Origin: an uncultured Bacteroidales bacterium
GTDB taxonomy: Bacteria; Bacteroidota; Bacteroidia; Bacteroidales; F082
DNA length: 64,000 nucleotides
Reading direction: 5' to 3'
Assembly (NCBI GenBank): GCA_947307415.1
Contig: CAMZJA010000001.1
Span: 124,001 to 188,000, forward strand
Shown piece after piece: positions 37,098 through 45,861 of this stretch; the first letter of the stretch is position 1; the number at the start of each line of letters is the position of its first letter. The position numbers and the translations under genes are program-made. The notes under the pieces are model-generated. The model ran no database searches. It saw only the letters and a list, made by a program, of their open reading frames with translations, and was not told the origin of the DNA.

Positions 37098-37736
37098 TTA
37101 TAACACCAAGCGGTGAATGCCCACATCGTAAGGCTGATCGATAGCCTCCACCACCTTGTAGTAATCCTTTTTGTTTGCCACAAAATCAATATTATTGGTG
37201 TCTAAAATCAAGATTCGCATGTCGCTCTGTTGCTTGATGAAATCAAAATAACCCTGCTGCAGATGCTCGAGATACGAGTCGTCGATCTTCTGCTCATACT
37301 CCCTGCCGCGCTTGTGAATGTTATACTGCAGATGCTCGACGTCGAGATACAGATACACCATCAGCTCAGGCTTCGGGATGTTTGAAAAGATGATATTGAA
37401 AAACCTTGAAAACAAGTCGTATTCGTCGGGCTGCAGGTTCTCGCGCGAGAAGATGAGCGACTTGGCGACATAATAATCGGAGATGATAAAATCGTGGAAC
37501 AAGTCGAGCACCCCGAGCTTGTCTTTCAGCTGCTGGAAACGCAACGCGAGAAACGTCATCTCCACCTGAAAGGCATATTTGTCGGGCTCTTCATAAAACT
37601 TGGCGAGGAACGGGTTCTTGTCGGGCTCAAACTCCTCAAGGATAAGCTTTCCGTTGAGATCATTGGAAATCATCGTCGAGAGCGTAGTCTTGCCGGCTCC
37701 CATCGTTCCTTCTATTGCCACGTAATTATATCTCAT
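37098..37736 (-). CDS. deoxynucleoside kinase
   Basis: 212 aa. P-loop GTMGAGKTTLS at about residues 10-20. The dNK family pattern follows: LEEFEPDKNPFLAKFYEEPD, then FQVEMTFLALRFQQL, then the lid with Arg residues (NIHKRGREYEQKID). Phosphorylates deoxynucleosides for salvage (deoxyadenosine or deoxyguanosine are usual in the family). 6 bases after folK in one operon. Confidence 0.88.
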   Translation of the reverse strand: MRYNYVAIEGTMGAGKTTLSTMISNDLNGKLILEEFEPDKNPFLAKFYEEPDKYAFQVEMTFLALRFQQLKDKLGVLDLFHDFIISDYYVAKSLIFSRENLQPDEYDLFSRFFNIIFSNIPKPELMVYLYLDVEHLQYNIHKRGREYEQKIDDSYLEHLQQGYFDFIKQQSDMRILILDTNNIDFVANKKDYYKVVEAIDQPYDVGIHRLVL

Positions 37737-37742
37737 ACCTTA

Positions 37743-38237
37743 TTAATATATGTTCACTTTCCCTTTATCCTGACATTCCTCAAGAAGCTGCCTGTTGGTC
37801 TTCCGCAGCAGCGGATGCACTAGGCATGGCGCCACGTCGCACAGCGGCACCAAGACGAAACGTCGTTCCTGAAGACGCGGATGCGGCGCCGCAACCATCT
37901 CAGTATCAACGATTTCTTCTCCATAATAAAGGATGTCAAGGTCAATCGAACGCGAGACATAACCCTCGTGAGGCACGCTACGGTCACGACCTAACTCTTT
38001 TTCGATTGAGAGCAGTGTCTTCATCAGCTCATCAGGCGACAGCACCGTGTCTATCCTAACAACCTGGTTGAGAAACCAATGTTCTGCCTCAAATCCCCAT
38101 GGTTCCGACTCATACAATTTCGACTTGGAAATAAGCACTCCACACCTCTCTTCCATCATCTTACATGCTTGATTTACAAGGCGTTTACGTTCTCCGAGAT
38201 TAGAACCTATTAATATAAAAACCGACTCTAAAGCCAT
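37743..38237 (-). CDS. folK: HPPK, 2-amino-4-hydroxy-6-hydroxymethyldihydropteridine diphosphokinase
   Basis: Transfers pyrophosphate from ATP to the pterin in folate synthesis. 164 aa from ATG 38237 (MALESVFILIGSNLG). Motifs IGSNLGERKRLV, SKLYESEPWGFE, FLNQVVRIDT, SRSIDLDILYYGEE and APHPRLQERRFVLVPL are all in place. TTG 38267 is rejected as a start because it lies in the TATATTTG promoter (38265-38272). Followed by the dNK gene. Confidence 0.93.
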   Translation of the reverse strand: MALESVFILIGSNLGERKRLVNQACKMMEERCGVLISKSKLYESEPWGFEAEHWFLNQVVRIDTVLSPDELMKTLLSIEKELGRDRSVPHEGYVSRSIDLDILYYGEEIVDTEMVAAPHPRLQERRFVLVPLCDVAPCLVHPLLRKTNRQLLEECQDKGKVNIY

Positions 38238-38264
38238 GAAAAAATAGTTTTGCTTTACGAAATG

Positions 38265-38293
38265 CAAATATAATGAAAGAAATTGTATATTTG
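38265..38293. promoter_or_regulatory. divergent promoters folK / sppA
   Basis: Minus TATATTTG at 38265-38272; plus TATATTTG at 38286-38293. The plus box lies within the longer sppA frame from ATG 38273 and so supports start 38309. Confidence 0.7.
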
Positions 38294-38308
38294 CAAAAAT
38301 TTATCAGT

Positions 38309-40072
38309 ATGAAACAATTCTTTAAATTCATGTTCGCATCGTGCCTGGGATCGGCATTGATGTTGATTATTTTGCTTGTCGTGACCATGTGGATGGTTAA
38401 CTCAAGCACTAACAGCACCGTCACGGTCAAGCCGAAATCGGTACTCTACATGAATCTCAACTATAACATTCCTGAGAGAACCACCGACAACAACCTCACC
38501 GACATGCTGTTGGGGCTCAAAGACATGAATTCCGACATGTCGGGCTTAAACGACATCATCGCCAACATCGACGAGGCGAAAAACGATCCTAACATCAGCG
38601 GAATTTTCCTTGAATTCTCAGCGATTGGCGCATCACCGGCCAGCCTCGAAGAGATCAGAAATCATCTCATAAGCTTCAGAGAATCAGGCAAATTCGTTAT
38701 CTCTTACGCCGACAATATGGGACAAAGCGCCTATTATCTCGCTACAGCCGGCGACGAGATCTACATCAACCCTGACGGAGCCCTCGACATCCACGGAATG
38801 GCGTCACAGATAATGTTTTACAAGAACCTGTTGGATAAACTCGACATCGAAGTGCAGATCATAAGAGGCCCTAACAACAAGTTCAAGAGCGCTGTTGAGC
38901 CTTATTTCCTCGACAAGATGAGCGACGCCAACCGCGAGCAGATGACAAAACTCCTCAACACCATCTGGTTCAGACTAGTCAGCGACATCAGCGCGTCGAG
39001 AGGCGTCAGCATTCAGAGAATCAACGAGTTAGCCGACAATTTATCTTTGGCATTCGATGCCAAGACAGCTGTTGAGGAAGGCTTCGTCGACGGATTATTC
39101 TACCGAGACGAGATCATCGCCCGAATCAAGGATTTGGCAGGCATAGATCCAAATAAAAAAATCAACACTGTGACCAACTCGCAATATGCCAGCGCGAGAC
39201 CGGCTCAGAAAGTCAAAGCCGACAAGATTGCTGTGATCTACGCCAACGGCCAGATCATCGACGGTGAAGGCGACGACGAGACAATAGGCTCTATCACCTT
39301 GTCGAAAGCCATCCGCGAGGCACGCGAAAACAAGAAAGTCAAGGCTATCGTCATGCGTGTGAACTCTCCTGGTGGCAGTGCCTTGGCATCAGAGGTGATA
39401 CGTCGTGAGGTGGAACTCGCCAAAGCCGAGAAGCCGTTTATCATCTCGATGGGCGATTATGCGGCATCAGGCGGCTACTGGATATCAGCTGAGGGCGACC
39501 GCATCTTCGCCGACCCTACCACCCTGACAGGCTCCATCGGCGTGTTCGGCACATTCCCTAACGCCAAGAAATTCCTCAACGAGAGAGTCGGCCTGACATT
39601 CGACGTGGTAAAGACCAACGAAAACTCCGACTTCGGAAGCATAGCCCAGCCGCTCACACCTTATCAGAAAGCCATGTTACAGAAATATGTAGGCAACACA
39701 TACAACGACTTCACCGCATTGGTGGCACGCACCCGCGGACTGCGTCAGAGCTATGTCGACTCAATCGGACAAGGACGTGTGTGGGCCGGCGCCGACGCCA
39801 TCGAGCTCGGCCTCGTCGACGAACTCGGCGGCCTCGACAAAGCCATCGAATATGCTGCCGCACAAGCCAACCTGACAGATTACTCCATCAAAGACTATCC
39901 GAAACAAAAAGACATGATGGAGATGCTGACAAGCGGCAACCTGCAGGAGCCTTACACCAAATCGCTGATCAAGAAGAGATTAGGTAACAACTACACATAT
40001 TTAGAGGCAATTGAAAACGTCTCCAAACTCAATGGCGTTCAAGCACTTATGCCATTTATAATCGTGCAATAA
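38309..40072 (+). CDS. sppA: signal peptide peptidase SppA, 67K type
   Basis: 587 aa, the long form with two S49 domains. One N-terminal membrane anchor (residues about 7-30, FMFASCLGSALMLIILLVVT). The first domain has the segment FVISYADNMGQSAYYLA. The second domain holds the nucleophile Ser in MGDYAASGGYWISAEG (about residue 388) after VNSPGGSALASEVI. Degrades cleaved signal peptides in the inner membrane. Its stop is directly followed by the ATG of the acyltransferase gene. Confidence 0.92.
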   Translation: MKQFFKFMFASCLGSALMLIILLVVTMWMVNSSTNSTVTVKPKSVLYMNLNYNIPERTTDNNLTDMLLGLKDMNSDMSGLNDIIANIDEAKNDPNISGIFLEFSAIGASPASLEEIRNHLISFRESGKFVISYADNMGQSAYYLATAGDEIYINPDGALDIHGMASQIMFYKNLLDKLDIEVQIIRGPNNKFKSAVEPYFLDKMSDANREQMTKLLNTIWFRLVSDISASRGVSIQRINELADNLSLAFDAKTAVEEGFVDGLFYRDEIIARIKDLAGIDPNKKINTVTNSQYASARPAQKVKADKIAVIYANGQIIDGEGDDETIGSITLSKAIREARENKKVKAIVMRVNSPGGSALASEVIRREVELAKAEKPFIISMGDYAASGGYWISAEGDRIFADPTTLTGSIGVFGTFPNAKKFLNERVGLTFDVVKTNENSDFGSIAQPLTPYQKAMLQKYVGNTYNDFTALVARTRGLRQSYVDSIGQGRVWAGADAIELGLVDELGGLDKAIEYAAAQANLTDYSIKDYPKQKDMMEMLTSGNLQEPYTKSLIKKRLGNNYTYLEAIENVSKLNGVQALMPFIIVQ

Positions 40073-41218
40073 ATGATACCGGAGCAGTTTGAAGATATAA
40101 GATCCTACATCGACAAGGAAATTCCGGCGGCAATGGAGTTCTTTGCCAACGATGAGACATCGCTCTCATTGGCAAAGATGGTGCTCCCAGGCATGTCGGA
40201 CGACGAAGTCAAGGCATTCTTGAGAAACATCAAGACAACTGAAGAGTTTCAGCGTGTCATGATGACCCGCTTCGTCAAGCTGATAGTATCAACAACAATG
40301 AAAGGTGTTGATACACAGGGATTTAACCTCCTCAACAAAGACAAGGCATATCTATTCACCGGCAACCATCGCGACATCACCCTCGACGCTTTCATCCTTC
40401 AGATGTTTATGCTCGAAAACGGGCTTCAGACTTGTAACATAGCTTATGGCGACAACCTCATCTTTAACAAAGCCATTGAAATCTTCAGCAAGTCGAACAA
40501 GATGTTTAAGGTTCTCAGATCGCAGAATGTCAGGGAGTTAGCTCAAAACTCACAACATCTATCCGACTACATTAGATATCTCATCCGCGAAAACAAATCG
40601 GTATGGATCGCTCAACGCAACGGCCGCACTAAAGACGGCAACGACAAAACCGACCACGGCCTGATCAACATGTTCTCGATGTCGGGCGACAGAAAAGATC
40701 TGGTGCCTAACCTAGCGGAGCTCAACATCACCCCTATCGCCACGTCATACGAATACGAGCCTTGCGCCATGATGAAGGCACGCGAGAGCTACATCAAGGA
40801 ACGCGACGGCGTGTACGTGAAAAAGCCGATGGAAGATATGGACAGCGTGGTTTCGGGCATCAAGAAGAAAAAAGGCACGATGAACATAGCTATTTGTCCT
40901 ACAATCACTTACGACGATCTGAAGCCATACGAAGGCGCCGAAAAACACGAGATAGTAAAGGTGGTGGCAGATATGATTGACGAACGAATCTACGCAAATT
41001 ACAGGCTTTACCCTAACAACTATATCGCATACGACTGGTTATCAGGTACTTCCACATTTGCAAAATATTACACTCTGGAAGATAAAGACGTTTTCAAAGC
41101 ATATTGCGATAAGATTTTCTCGAAGCTTTACGAAGAGCTAGGCAGCGAGGCAGAACCGCGGTTTACCGAGATTTTACTGGGAATTTATGCGATACCGATT
41201 GAAAATAAAATGAGGTAA
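40073..41218 (+). CDS. glycerol-phosphate-type acyltransferase (PlsC-like)
   Basis: 381 aa. Contains LFTGNHRDITLDAFIL, the Bacteroidetes variant of the NHxxxxD catalytic motif, and WIAQRNGRTKDGND resembling the substrate-binding FPEGTR region. No transmembrane segment is obvious. Probably acylates a glycerophosphate or another lipid precursor at the membrane surface. ATG directly abuts the sppA stop, so expression is linked. A family C repeat follows its stop. Confidence 0.75.
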   Translation: MIPEQFEDIRSYIDKEIPAAMEFFANDETSLSLAKMVLPGMSDDEVKAFLRNIKTTEEFQRVMMTRFVKLIVSTTMKGVDTQGFNLLNKDKAYLFTGNHRDITLDAFILQMFMLENGLQTCNIAYGDNLIFNKAIEIFSKSNKMFKVLRSQNVRELAQNSQHLSDYIRYLIRENKSVWIAQRNGRTKDGNDKTDHGLINMFSMSGDRKDLVPNLAELNITPIATSYEYEPCAMMKARESYIKERDGVYVKKPMEDMDSVVSGIKKKKGTMNIAICPTITYDDLKPYEGAEKHEIVKVVADMIDERIYANYRLYPNNYIAYDWLSGTSTFAKYYTLEDKDVFKAYCDKIFSKLYEELGSEAEPRFTEILLGIYAIPIENKMR

Positions 41219-41220
41219 CC

Positions 41221-41346
41221 GTCATTTCGAGCGTAGTCGAGAAATCCTTTTTAGAATAAGCTTTTGCGAAAAGAGGATTTATTCGCCTTGGCGAATGCTT
41301 TCGCTTCGCTCAGGTCTCCATTTCGCTTCGCTTCAGTCGAAATGAC
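41221..41346. repeat. family C element, full copy C1
   Basis: Terminal inverted repeats GTCATTTCGA / TCGAAATGAC, and an inner hairpin ATTCGCC TT GGCGAAT at 41281-41296. It fills the gap between convergent genes. Confidence 0.88.
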
Positions 41347-41347
41347 G

Positions 41348-43264
41348 TTACATAGCGATTTCACCCCACTTATCGATTAAGTATTGCAAATCTTCTTTCT
41401 TTTTACCGTAACTCCAATAGAAGTTGTCATCGACTTTCACTTCGGGGTGTGATGCAGGGTTCGCCATGATCTCGTCAAGCGTCGCGAGTTCCTTCTCGAG
41501 AGCGTCGATCTGCTCCTCCAATTTCTTGATTTCCTTCTCGACACGACGTTTCTCGCGGTCATCGGCTTTCTTCGCCTCATAGTCTATCTTGTTTTGCGAC
41601 ACTGCAGGCGCCGCTTGCTGCTGCACCTTCTGCTGACGGTTCAAATCGTCGAGCTCCTTGAGGCGTTTCTCTTCCAAGAAATCGTAGATGTCGCCGATAT
41701 ATTCCTTGATATGAGGTTTCTTAAACTCGTAGACTTTTGTTGTCAAGCCCTGCAGGAAGTCGCGGTCGTGTGAGACGACGATGAGTGTGCCGTCGAACTG
41801 CAGCAATGCCGACTTGAGTATGTCTTTCGAAAGCATGTCAAGGTGGTTGGTAGGCTCGTCGAGAACCAGCAGATTCGTTGGGAAAAGCAACATCTTAGCC
41901 AACGACAGACGCGCTTTTTCGCCACCCGAAAGCACCTTCACCTTCTTGTCGATAGTCTCGCCACCAAACAGGAAAGCGCCGAGCAGCGACTTCACCTTCA
42001 CGCGCATATCGCCGGTAGCGACGTCGTCCAAAGTCTCGAACACTGTCTTCTCCGGATCAAGCATATCTTGTTGATTTTGAGCGTAATAGCCGATCTTCAC
42101 CTCATGACCGAGTTTCACTTCGCCGGTGTGGTCGAGCACGCCGCATATGATCTTCGCCAAAGTCGATTTTCCTTCGCCGTTGCGGCCCACGAAAGCTATC
42201 TTCTCGCCTCTCGGAATCAACAGATTGATGTCGTTGAGGATGTTTTTATCGCCATACGACTTCGACACGTGGCTCAGCTCCAGCGTCACCTTGCCCGAAT
42301 GCGGCGCAGGTGGGAACTTGAAATGCATCACCGACTTGTCGCGGTCGTCAATTTCGACCACGTCCATCTTCTCGAGCTGTTTCACGCGCGACTGCACCTG
42401 TTTCGCCTTGGTCGCCTTGTAGCGGAAACGTTCGATGAATGCCTCTATCTCTTTAATCTCGCGCTGTTGGTTGTCGAAAGCCGCTTTCTGCATGTCGATG
42501 CGCTCCTCGCGACGCTCAACAAACTCAGTGTAGGCGCATTTGTAGTCGTAGATCTTGCCGCCCGAAATCTCGATGGTGCGGATGGTTATATGGTCGAGGA
42601 AGGCGCGGTCGTGCGACACCATGAAGATGGCGCCGTAGTAGTTTTTCAAATAGTTTTCGAGCCATTGGATAGACTCGATGTCAAGGTGATTGGTCGGCTC
42701 GTCGAGGAGCAGCAGTTTAGGCTTTCGGAGCAGTATCTTCGCCAGCTCCACGCGCATCTGCCAGCCGTTGCTGAACTCGTTCATCTCACGTGTCATGTCC
42801 TCGTGGTCGAAGCCCAATCCCACTAAAATGCGTTCCGCCTCACCTTCCACGTTATGGCCGCCAATGAGCGTGAGCCGTTCGTTGAGGGCGCTCATCTTCT
42901 CACAAAGTCTCTGATAGCTATCACTCTCATAATCAGTGCGTTGCGACAGCTCATCCTGAAGTTTGGCAAGGTTTTTCTCAATCTGATGAAACTCTTCGAA
43001 AGCCGTCATCGTCTCCTCGAGGACGGTCTTGGTTGAGTGTATGTTCTTCTCTTGCGGCAGGTATCCGACAGTGACGTCGTCCGACATCACCACGCTGCCG
43101 TGCGAAGGCTGTTCGAGGCCTGCTATGATGCGGATAAGCGTAGTCTTTCCGGCGCCGTTCTTACCCACGAGACCGATGCGATCCTTCTCACGAATCAAGA
43201 AATTGATGTCGGTGAAGAGGTCCTGACCTGTAAAATGTATGCTGAGATTTTGTATTGAAATCAT
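41348..43264 (-). CDS. ABC-F family ATPase
   Basis: 638 aa, two ABC domains and no membrane segments. Walker A GLVGKNGAGKTTLIRI (about 35) and FVGRNGEGKSTLAKII (about 355). ABC signatures lie ahead of LLLLDEPTNHLD and NLLVLDEPTNHLD. A linker between domains (residues 240-310) and a C-terminal coiled coil (EKRRVEKEIKKLEEQIDALE) match the Uup/YheS-type. It likely acts on the ribosome or in tolerance, not transport. Its ATG overlaps the stop of the endonuclease gene (TAATG). Confidence 0.92.
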   Translation of the reverse strand: MISIQNLSIHFTGQDLFTDINFLIREKDRIGLVGKNGAGKTTLIRIIAGLEQPSHGSVVMSDDVTVGYLPQEKNIHSTKTVLEETMTAFEEFHQIEKNLAKLQDELSQRTDYESDSYQRLCEKMSALNERLTLIGGHNVEGEAERILVGLGFDHEDMTREMNEFSNGWQMRVELAKILLRKPKLLLLDEPTNHLDIESIQWLENYLKNYYGAIFMVSHDRAFLDHITIRTIEISGGKIYDYKCAYTEFVERREERIDMQKAAFDNQQREIKEIEAFIERFRYKATKAKQVQSRVKQLEKMDVVEIDDRDKSVMHFKFPPAPHSGKVTLELSHVSKSYGDKNILNDINLLIPRGEKIAFVGRNGEGKSTLAKIICGVLDHTGEVKLGHEVKIGYYAQNQQDMLDPEKTVFETLDDVATGDMRVKVKSLLGAFLFGGETIDKKVKVLSGGEKARLSLAKMLLFPTNLLVLDEPTNHLDMLSKDILKSALLQFDGTLIVVSHDRDFLQGLTTKVYEFKKPHIKEYIGDIYDFLEEKRLKELDDLNRQQKVQQQAAPAVSQNKIDYEAKKADDREKRRVEKEIKKLEEQIDALEKELATLDEIMANPASHPEVKVDDNFYWSYGKKKEDLQYLIDKWGEIAM

Positions 43265-44313
43265 TATTGCACAACAACTTTTTTAAGTACTGAGCCGCCG
43301 TTTTGCGATATCACATTCATGAAATATATGCCGGTGGTGAAGCCACTCACGTCGATTGCCGACTGCTTTCCGCCTGATACATTCAGCATCACAACCAATT
43401 GACCCACAGCGTTATACATATAAACAGCCTCAATATTTTCGCCTTTTATGTTAACCGTCGAGGTGGCAGGATTAGGATAGATGTTAACCAGAACGGTGCA
43501 GTCGTTCTCGTCCACGCTCCAGCTCGGATCCCAAATCTTTTCGGCGAATTCAGGATAGTCGACAAACGGGTTGCGGTTTTTTTGTATGTTGTAAGCCGCG
43601 TTGTTGCGGTCTATCTCCTTTTGTGACACGGGGTCTTCCTCGTGCCAGCGCAGCAACATGGCGATTGCCCAATCTTTTATGATTGATTTGTTGGTCATGT
43701 CGGAAGTGCCCCAGCTGCTGTCTTCGGTGTAGTAGCGCACGCTGACGTACATGAGGGCGCGGGCGATGTCGCCTTTGTATTCGTCGATAGGCTCGAACAC
43801 GGTGCCGTTGTATCCGCTCACTGTGTTAGGACCCAGTTTACTGCCGTTTTGTGAAGTCCACGAAGCGTTTCCGACTTCGCCGAAGGAATAATTGTCGCGT
43901 TTGTTGTTGACCCAGCCGTCGGTAGGATAAACATGATGAAGATCGGTCTTCTCGGTGCCGTCGTTGTTGGTCCACGACTGTGCCCAGAGGTGCTCGCGGT
44001 TGTAGCAGTCACCTTCGCCGTTGTAGCTTCCGCATTGGTCGCTGCCCAACACAAATTGGTATGGAGGCGTTCCGTTTGGCACGTCGGAATAGATATCCCA
44101 AACATAGTTGGTGCCAGGCCGTTTGTCGGTCTGATAATAAGCGTTCCACAAGCCGCTGTATGATGGATGGTCGTCGCTTTTGATAATGCTATGCAGTTTT
44201 GTCTTCAAAGCATTTCCGACGAGGCCTTCGGTGCCGTCGTAATAACCTTGAGGCTGAGCATTGAGGGTAACAGCCGCGATTATCAGGGTTAATATTAGAT
44301 ATAATTTATTCAT
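43264..44313 (-). CDS. T9SS-exported endonuclease I
   Basis: 349 aa. Signal peptide (ending VTLNAQ, about residue 19). Endonuclease I catalytic core: EGDCYNREHLWAQSW and KTDLHHVYPTDGWVNNKRDN (about 105-145), then GDIARALMYVSVRY. The last 75 residues form a T9SS type A sorting domain (NIYPNPATSTVNIKG to KKVVVQ). Degrades extracellular DNA at the cell surface, for nucleotide scavenging or escape from DNA traps. Promoter TATATTTG at 44357-44364. Translationally coupled to the following ABC-F gene, which is not an obvious partner. Confidence 0.92.
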   Translation of the reverse strand: MNKLYLILTLIIAAVTLNAQPQGYYDGTEGLVGNALKTKLHSIIKSDDHPSYSGLWNAYYQTDKRPGTNYVWDIYSDVPNGTPPYQFVLGSDQCGSYNGEGDCYNREHLWAQSWTNNDGTEKTDLHHVYPTDGWVNNKRDNYSFGEVGNASWTSQNGSKLGPNTVSGYNGTVFEPIDEYKGDIARALMYVSVRYYTEDSSWGTSDMTNKSIIKDWAIAMLLRWHEEDPVSQKEIDRNNAAYNIQKNRNPFVDYPEFAEKIWDPSWSVDENDCTVLVNIYPNPATSTVNIKGENIEAVYMYNAVGQLVVMLNVSGGKQSAIDVSGFTTGIYFMNVISQNGGSVLKKVVVQ

Positions 44314-44374
44314 TATCAGATATTTAAAAAAATTTTAATTATATTGTTTTAGATTACAAATATACAAAATATTA

Positions 44375-44782
44375 TCATGCTGTAACAGATTGCAACTCTT
44401 TTCCTAAAGAATGAAGCGCATTGACGATTTTATCCTGCTGTTTTTTCATAGGATGGCTTCTTCCGCAGATATAATGCCCCAATTGCCTTTCGTTAATGCC
44501 AGTCAGTCTTGACAAAGCAGCTCTTGTGATGATTTTATCATAACAATACAAAATAGTTTGAATATTCATTTGATATTCAAAAACATATTGACCGTCAAAA
44601 ACCTTAGGATAATCTCTTTTATCAGCTTTTGCACACTCGATATAAAAATCCACGCTTTCCTGAATATATTTTGAAAAATCGGTAAAGTTGCCTGTAAATG
44701 CAACCACCCAGCCTGGCAATAACTCACAACTTGCACTGAATCCTTTTTCTGTTTTCGATGTTAAAATAATAACTTTTTCCAT
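44375..44782 (-). CDS. hicB: HicB-type antitoxin with HTH
   Basis: 135 aa. The N-terminal partial RNase-H-like HicB fold (GFSASCELLPGWVVAFTGNF; YIQESVDFYIECAKAD) is joined to a C-terminal helix-turn-helix (AALSRLTGINERQLGHYICGRSHP) for operator binding. Neutralises the HicA mRNase encoded one base upstream. Both are read from the 45004-45011 promoter, toxin first, as is usual for hicAB. Confidence 0.85.
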   Translation of the reverse strand: MEKVIILTSKTEKGFSASCELLPGWVVAFTGNFTDFSKYIQESVDFYIECAKADKRDYPKVFDGQYVFEYQMNIQTILYCYDKIITRAALSRLTGINERQLGHYICGRSHPMKKQQDKIVNALHSLGKELQSVTA

Positions 44783-44783
44783 A

Positions 44784-44981
44784 TTAAAACTCTATTCCTG
44801 ATTGATTTTCAATACTTTTCAATTCAAAACCCCAAGTATCGTCACTTGGTTTTCCATTCACTGTCACAACTCCAGATTTCTCAGGATGTTTAAACTGTCT
44901 GTGACTCCCTTTTTGTCTGTCGATGAACCATCCGTTCTCCATCAACTTTTTGATTATAAAACTAACTTTAACTACCTTCAT
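44784..44981 (-). CDS. hicA: HicA-type toxin (mRNA interferase)
   Basis: 65 aa, normal length. The double-stranded RNA-binding-like fold motif RQKGSHRQFKHPEKSGVVTV includes the catalytic His of GSHRQF. Frame intact, unlike the RelE-type toxin at 4450-4758. Cleaves mRNA when free of HicB. Confidence 0.88.
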   Translation of the reverse strand: MKVVKVSFIIKKLMENGWFIDRQKGSHRQFKHPEKSGVVTVNGKPSDDTWGFELKSIENQSGIEF

Positions 44982-45003
44982 AAATTCAGATTTTTGTTCT
45001 CGG

Positions 45004-45025
45004 CAAAAATAGTAATAATACTATT
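45004..45025 (-). promoter_or_regulatory. hicAB promoter and probable HicB operator
   Basis: -7 box TATTTTTG (45004-45011, minus) overlaps a palindrome AATAGTA ATAA TACTATT at 45008-45025. Binding of HicB there would block the promoter. The 290-base gap 44982-45271 otherwise holds only the inverted repeat at 45168. Confidence 0.6.
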
Positions 45026-45167
45026 ACTTGTCAAGAGTTTTCATGAAAAAAATTTATTTTTCGCAAAAATATATCAAAGCACAACACCTCCGACATTTTT
45101 AACTTAACTTGCAGAAAAAAGGTGGAAATCTTAAAAAAATTTAACAATTTTTGCCCTTACATGGCGG

Positions 45168-45205
45168 TTTTTTGTTCTTTTCCCTTGATGGAAAAGAACA
45201 AAAAA
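45168..45205. repeat. 16-bp perfect inverted repeat
   Basis: TTTTTTGTTCTTTTCC / GGAAAAGAACAAAAAA around a 6-base loop, 67 bases past the end of the MntP-like gene. Could be that gene's terminator. Confidence 0.75.
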
Positions 45206-45271
45206 GGCTGCCTGTTTAGGCATAATAATCAATTGTATTAATTTAAATTTGATTGATATGACGATAATAGA

Positions 45272-45811
45272 TTAAAATATCGCTACGAAGCCTGTGGCAA
45301 GCACTGCCAAAGCCGCAGCGATGTTCAGCAAGCTGTTAATCAACAATTTTGTTTGCGAAAACTTGGTTCCTATTCCGATGAATCCCCAAATAAGCGAGAT
45401 CCCTATTATATATAAAGGTGTGATTTTTCCAAATAAAGGCAAAAATGCAGCATCAGCAATCAATCCAGCTATTAAAGCATTGATACCCAATGCGATAGAA
45501 AGGATTATCAGCTGTTTTGGTTTGTCGATTAGGAAAAGGTTCTTTCCGCTTTTGATTTTCAGCGTGTCCATCACCATTCTGAAGGCTATCATGAAACAGA
45601 AGATGAGGACTATTATTTTTGCGAAACCCGCAAATTTATAGATAAACGTGCCACCGAGCAGCGAGCCCAGCCAATACATGAGCCCCTGCCCTGCCGCCAA
45701 AGCGCACACAAACAACATGTTACGCCACCAACCGTTCTTTTTTTCGACGTTGAACGCGGTGGAAGCGACGCAGACGCAGAATGTTAACGCTATGACAAAT
45801 ACGAAATCCAT
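45272..45811 (-). CDS. MntP-like membrane protein lacking key acidic residues
   Basis: 179 aa, six transmembrane segments in two inverted halves, as in the MntP manganese exporter. In MntP each half carries a membrane Asp needed for export (SMDAFA and SLDAMA regions). Here the matching positions read CVCVASTAF and GINALIAGL, so both acids are replaced. The protein may move a different substrate or not transport at all. It follows tnaA on the same strand with a family D palindrome between. Confidence 0.68.
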   Translation of the reverse strand: MDFVFVIALTFCVCVASTAFNVEKKNGWWRNMLFVCALAAGQGLMYWLGSLLGGTFIYKFAGFAKIIVLIFCFMIAFRMVMDTLKIKSGKNLFLIDKPKQLIILSIALGINALIAGLIADAAFLPLFGKITPLYIIGISLIWGFIGIGTKFSQTKLLINSLLNIAAALAVLATGFVAIF

Positions 45812-45820
45812 TTAAAAAAT

Positions 45821-45850
45821 TGTAGAGACGCAAGGCCGTGCGTCTCTACA
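45821..45850. repeat. family D palindrome, intergenic copy
   Basis: TGTAGAGACGCAAGG / CCGTGCGTCTCTACA with one mismatch, between tnaA and the MntP-like gene. Confidence 0.88.
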
Positions 45851-45861
45851 AATATTCAAAA

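Noticed and set aside
41843..42826. 327-codon frame opposite the ABC-F gene
   Set aside because: Antisense shadow; composition follows the opposite strand's codon pattern.
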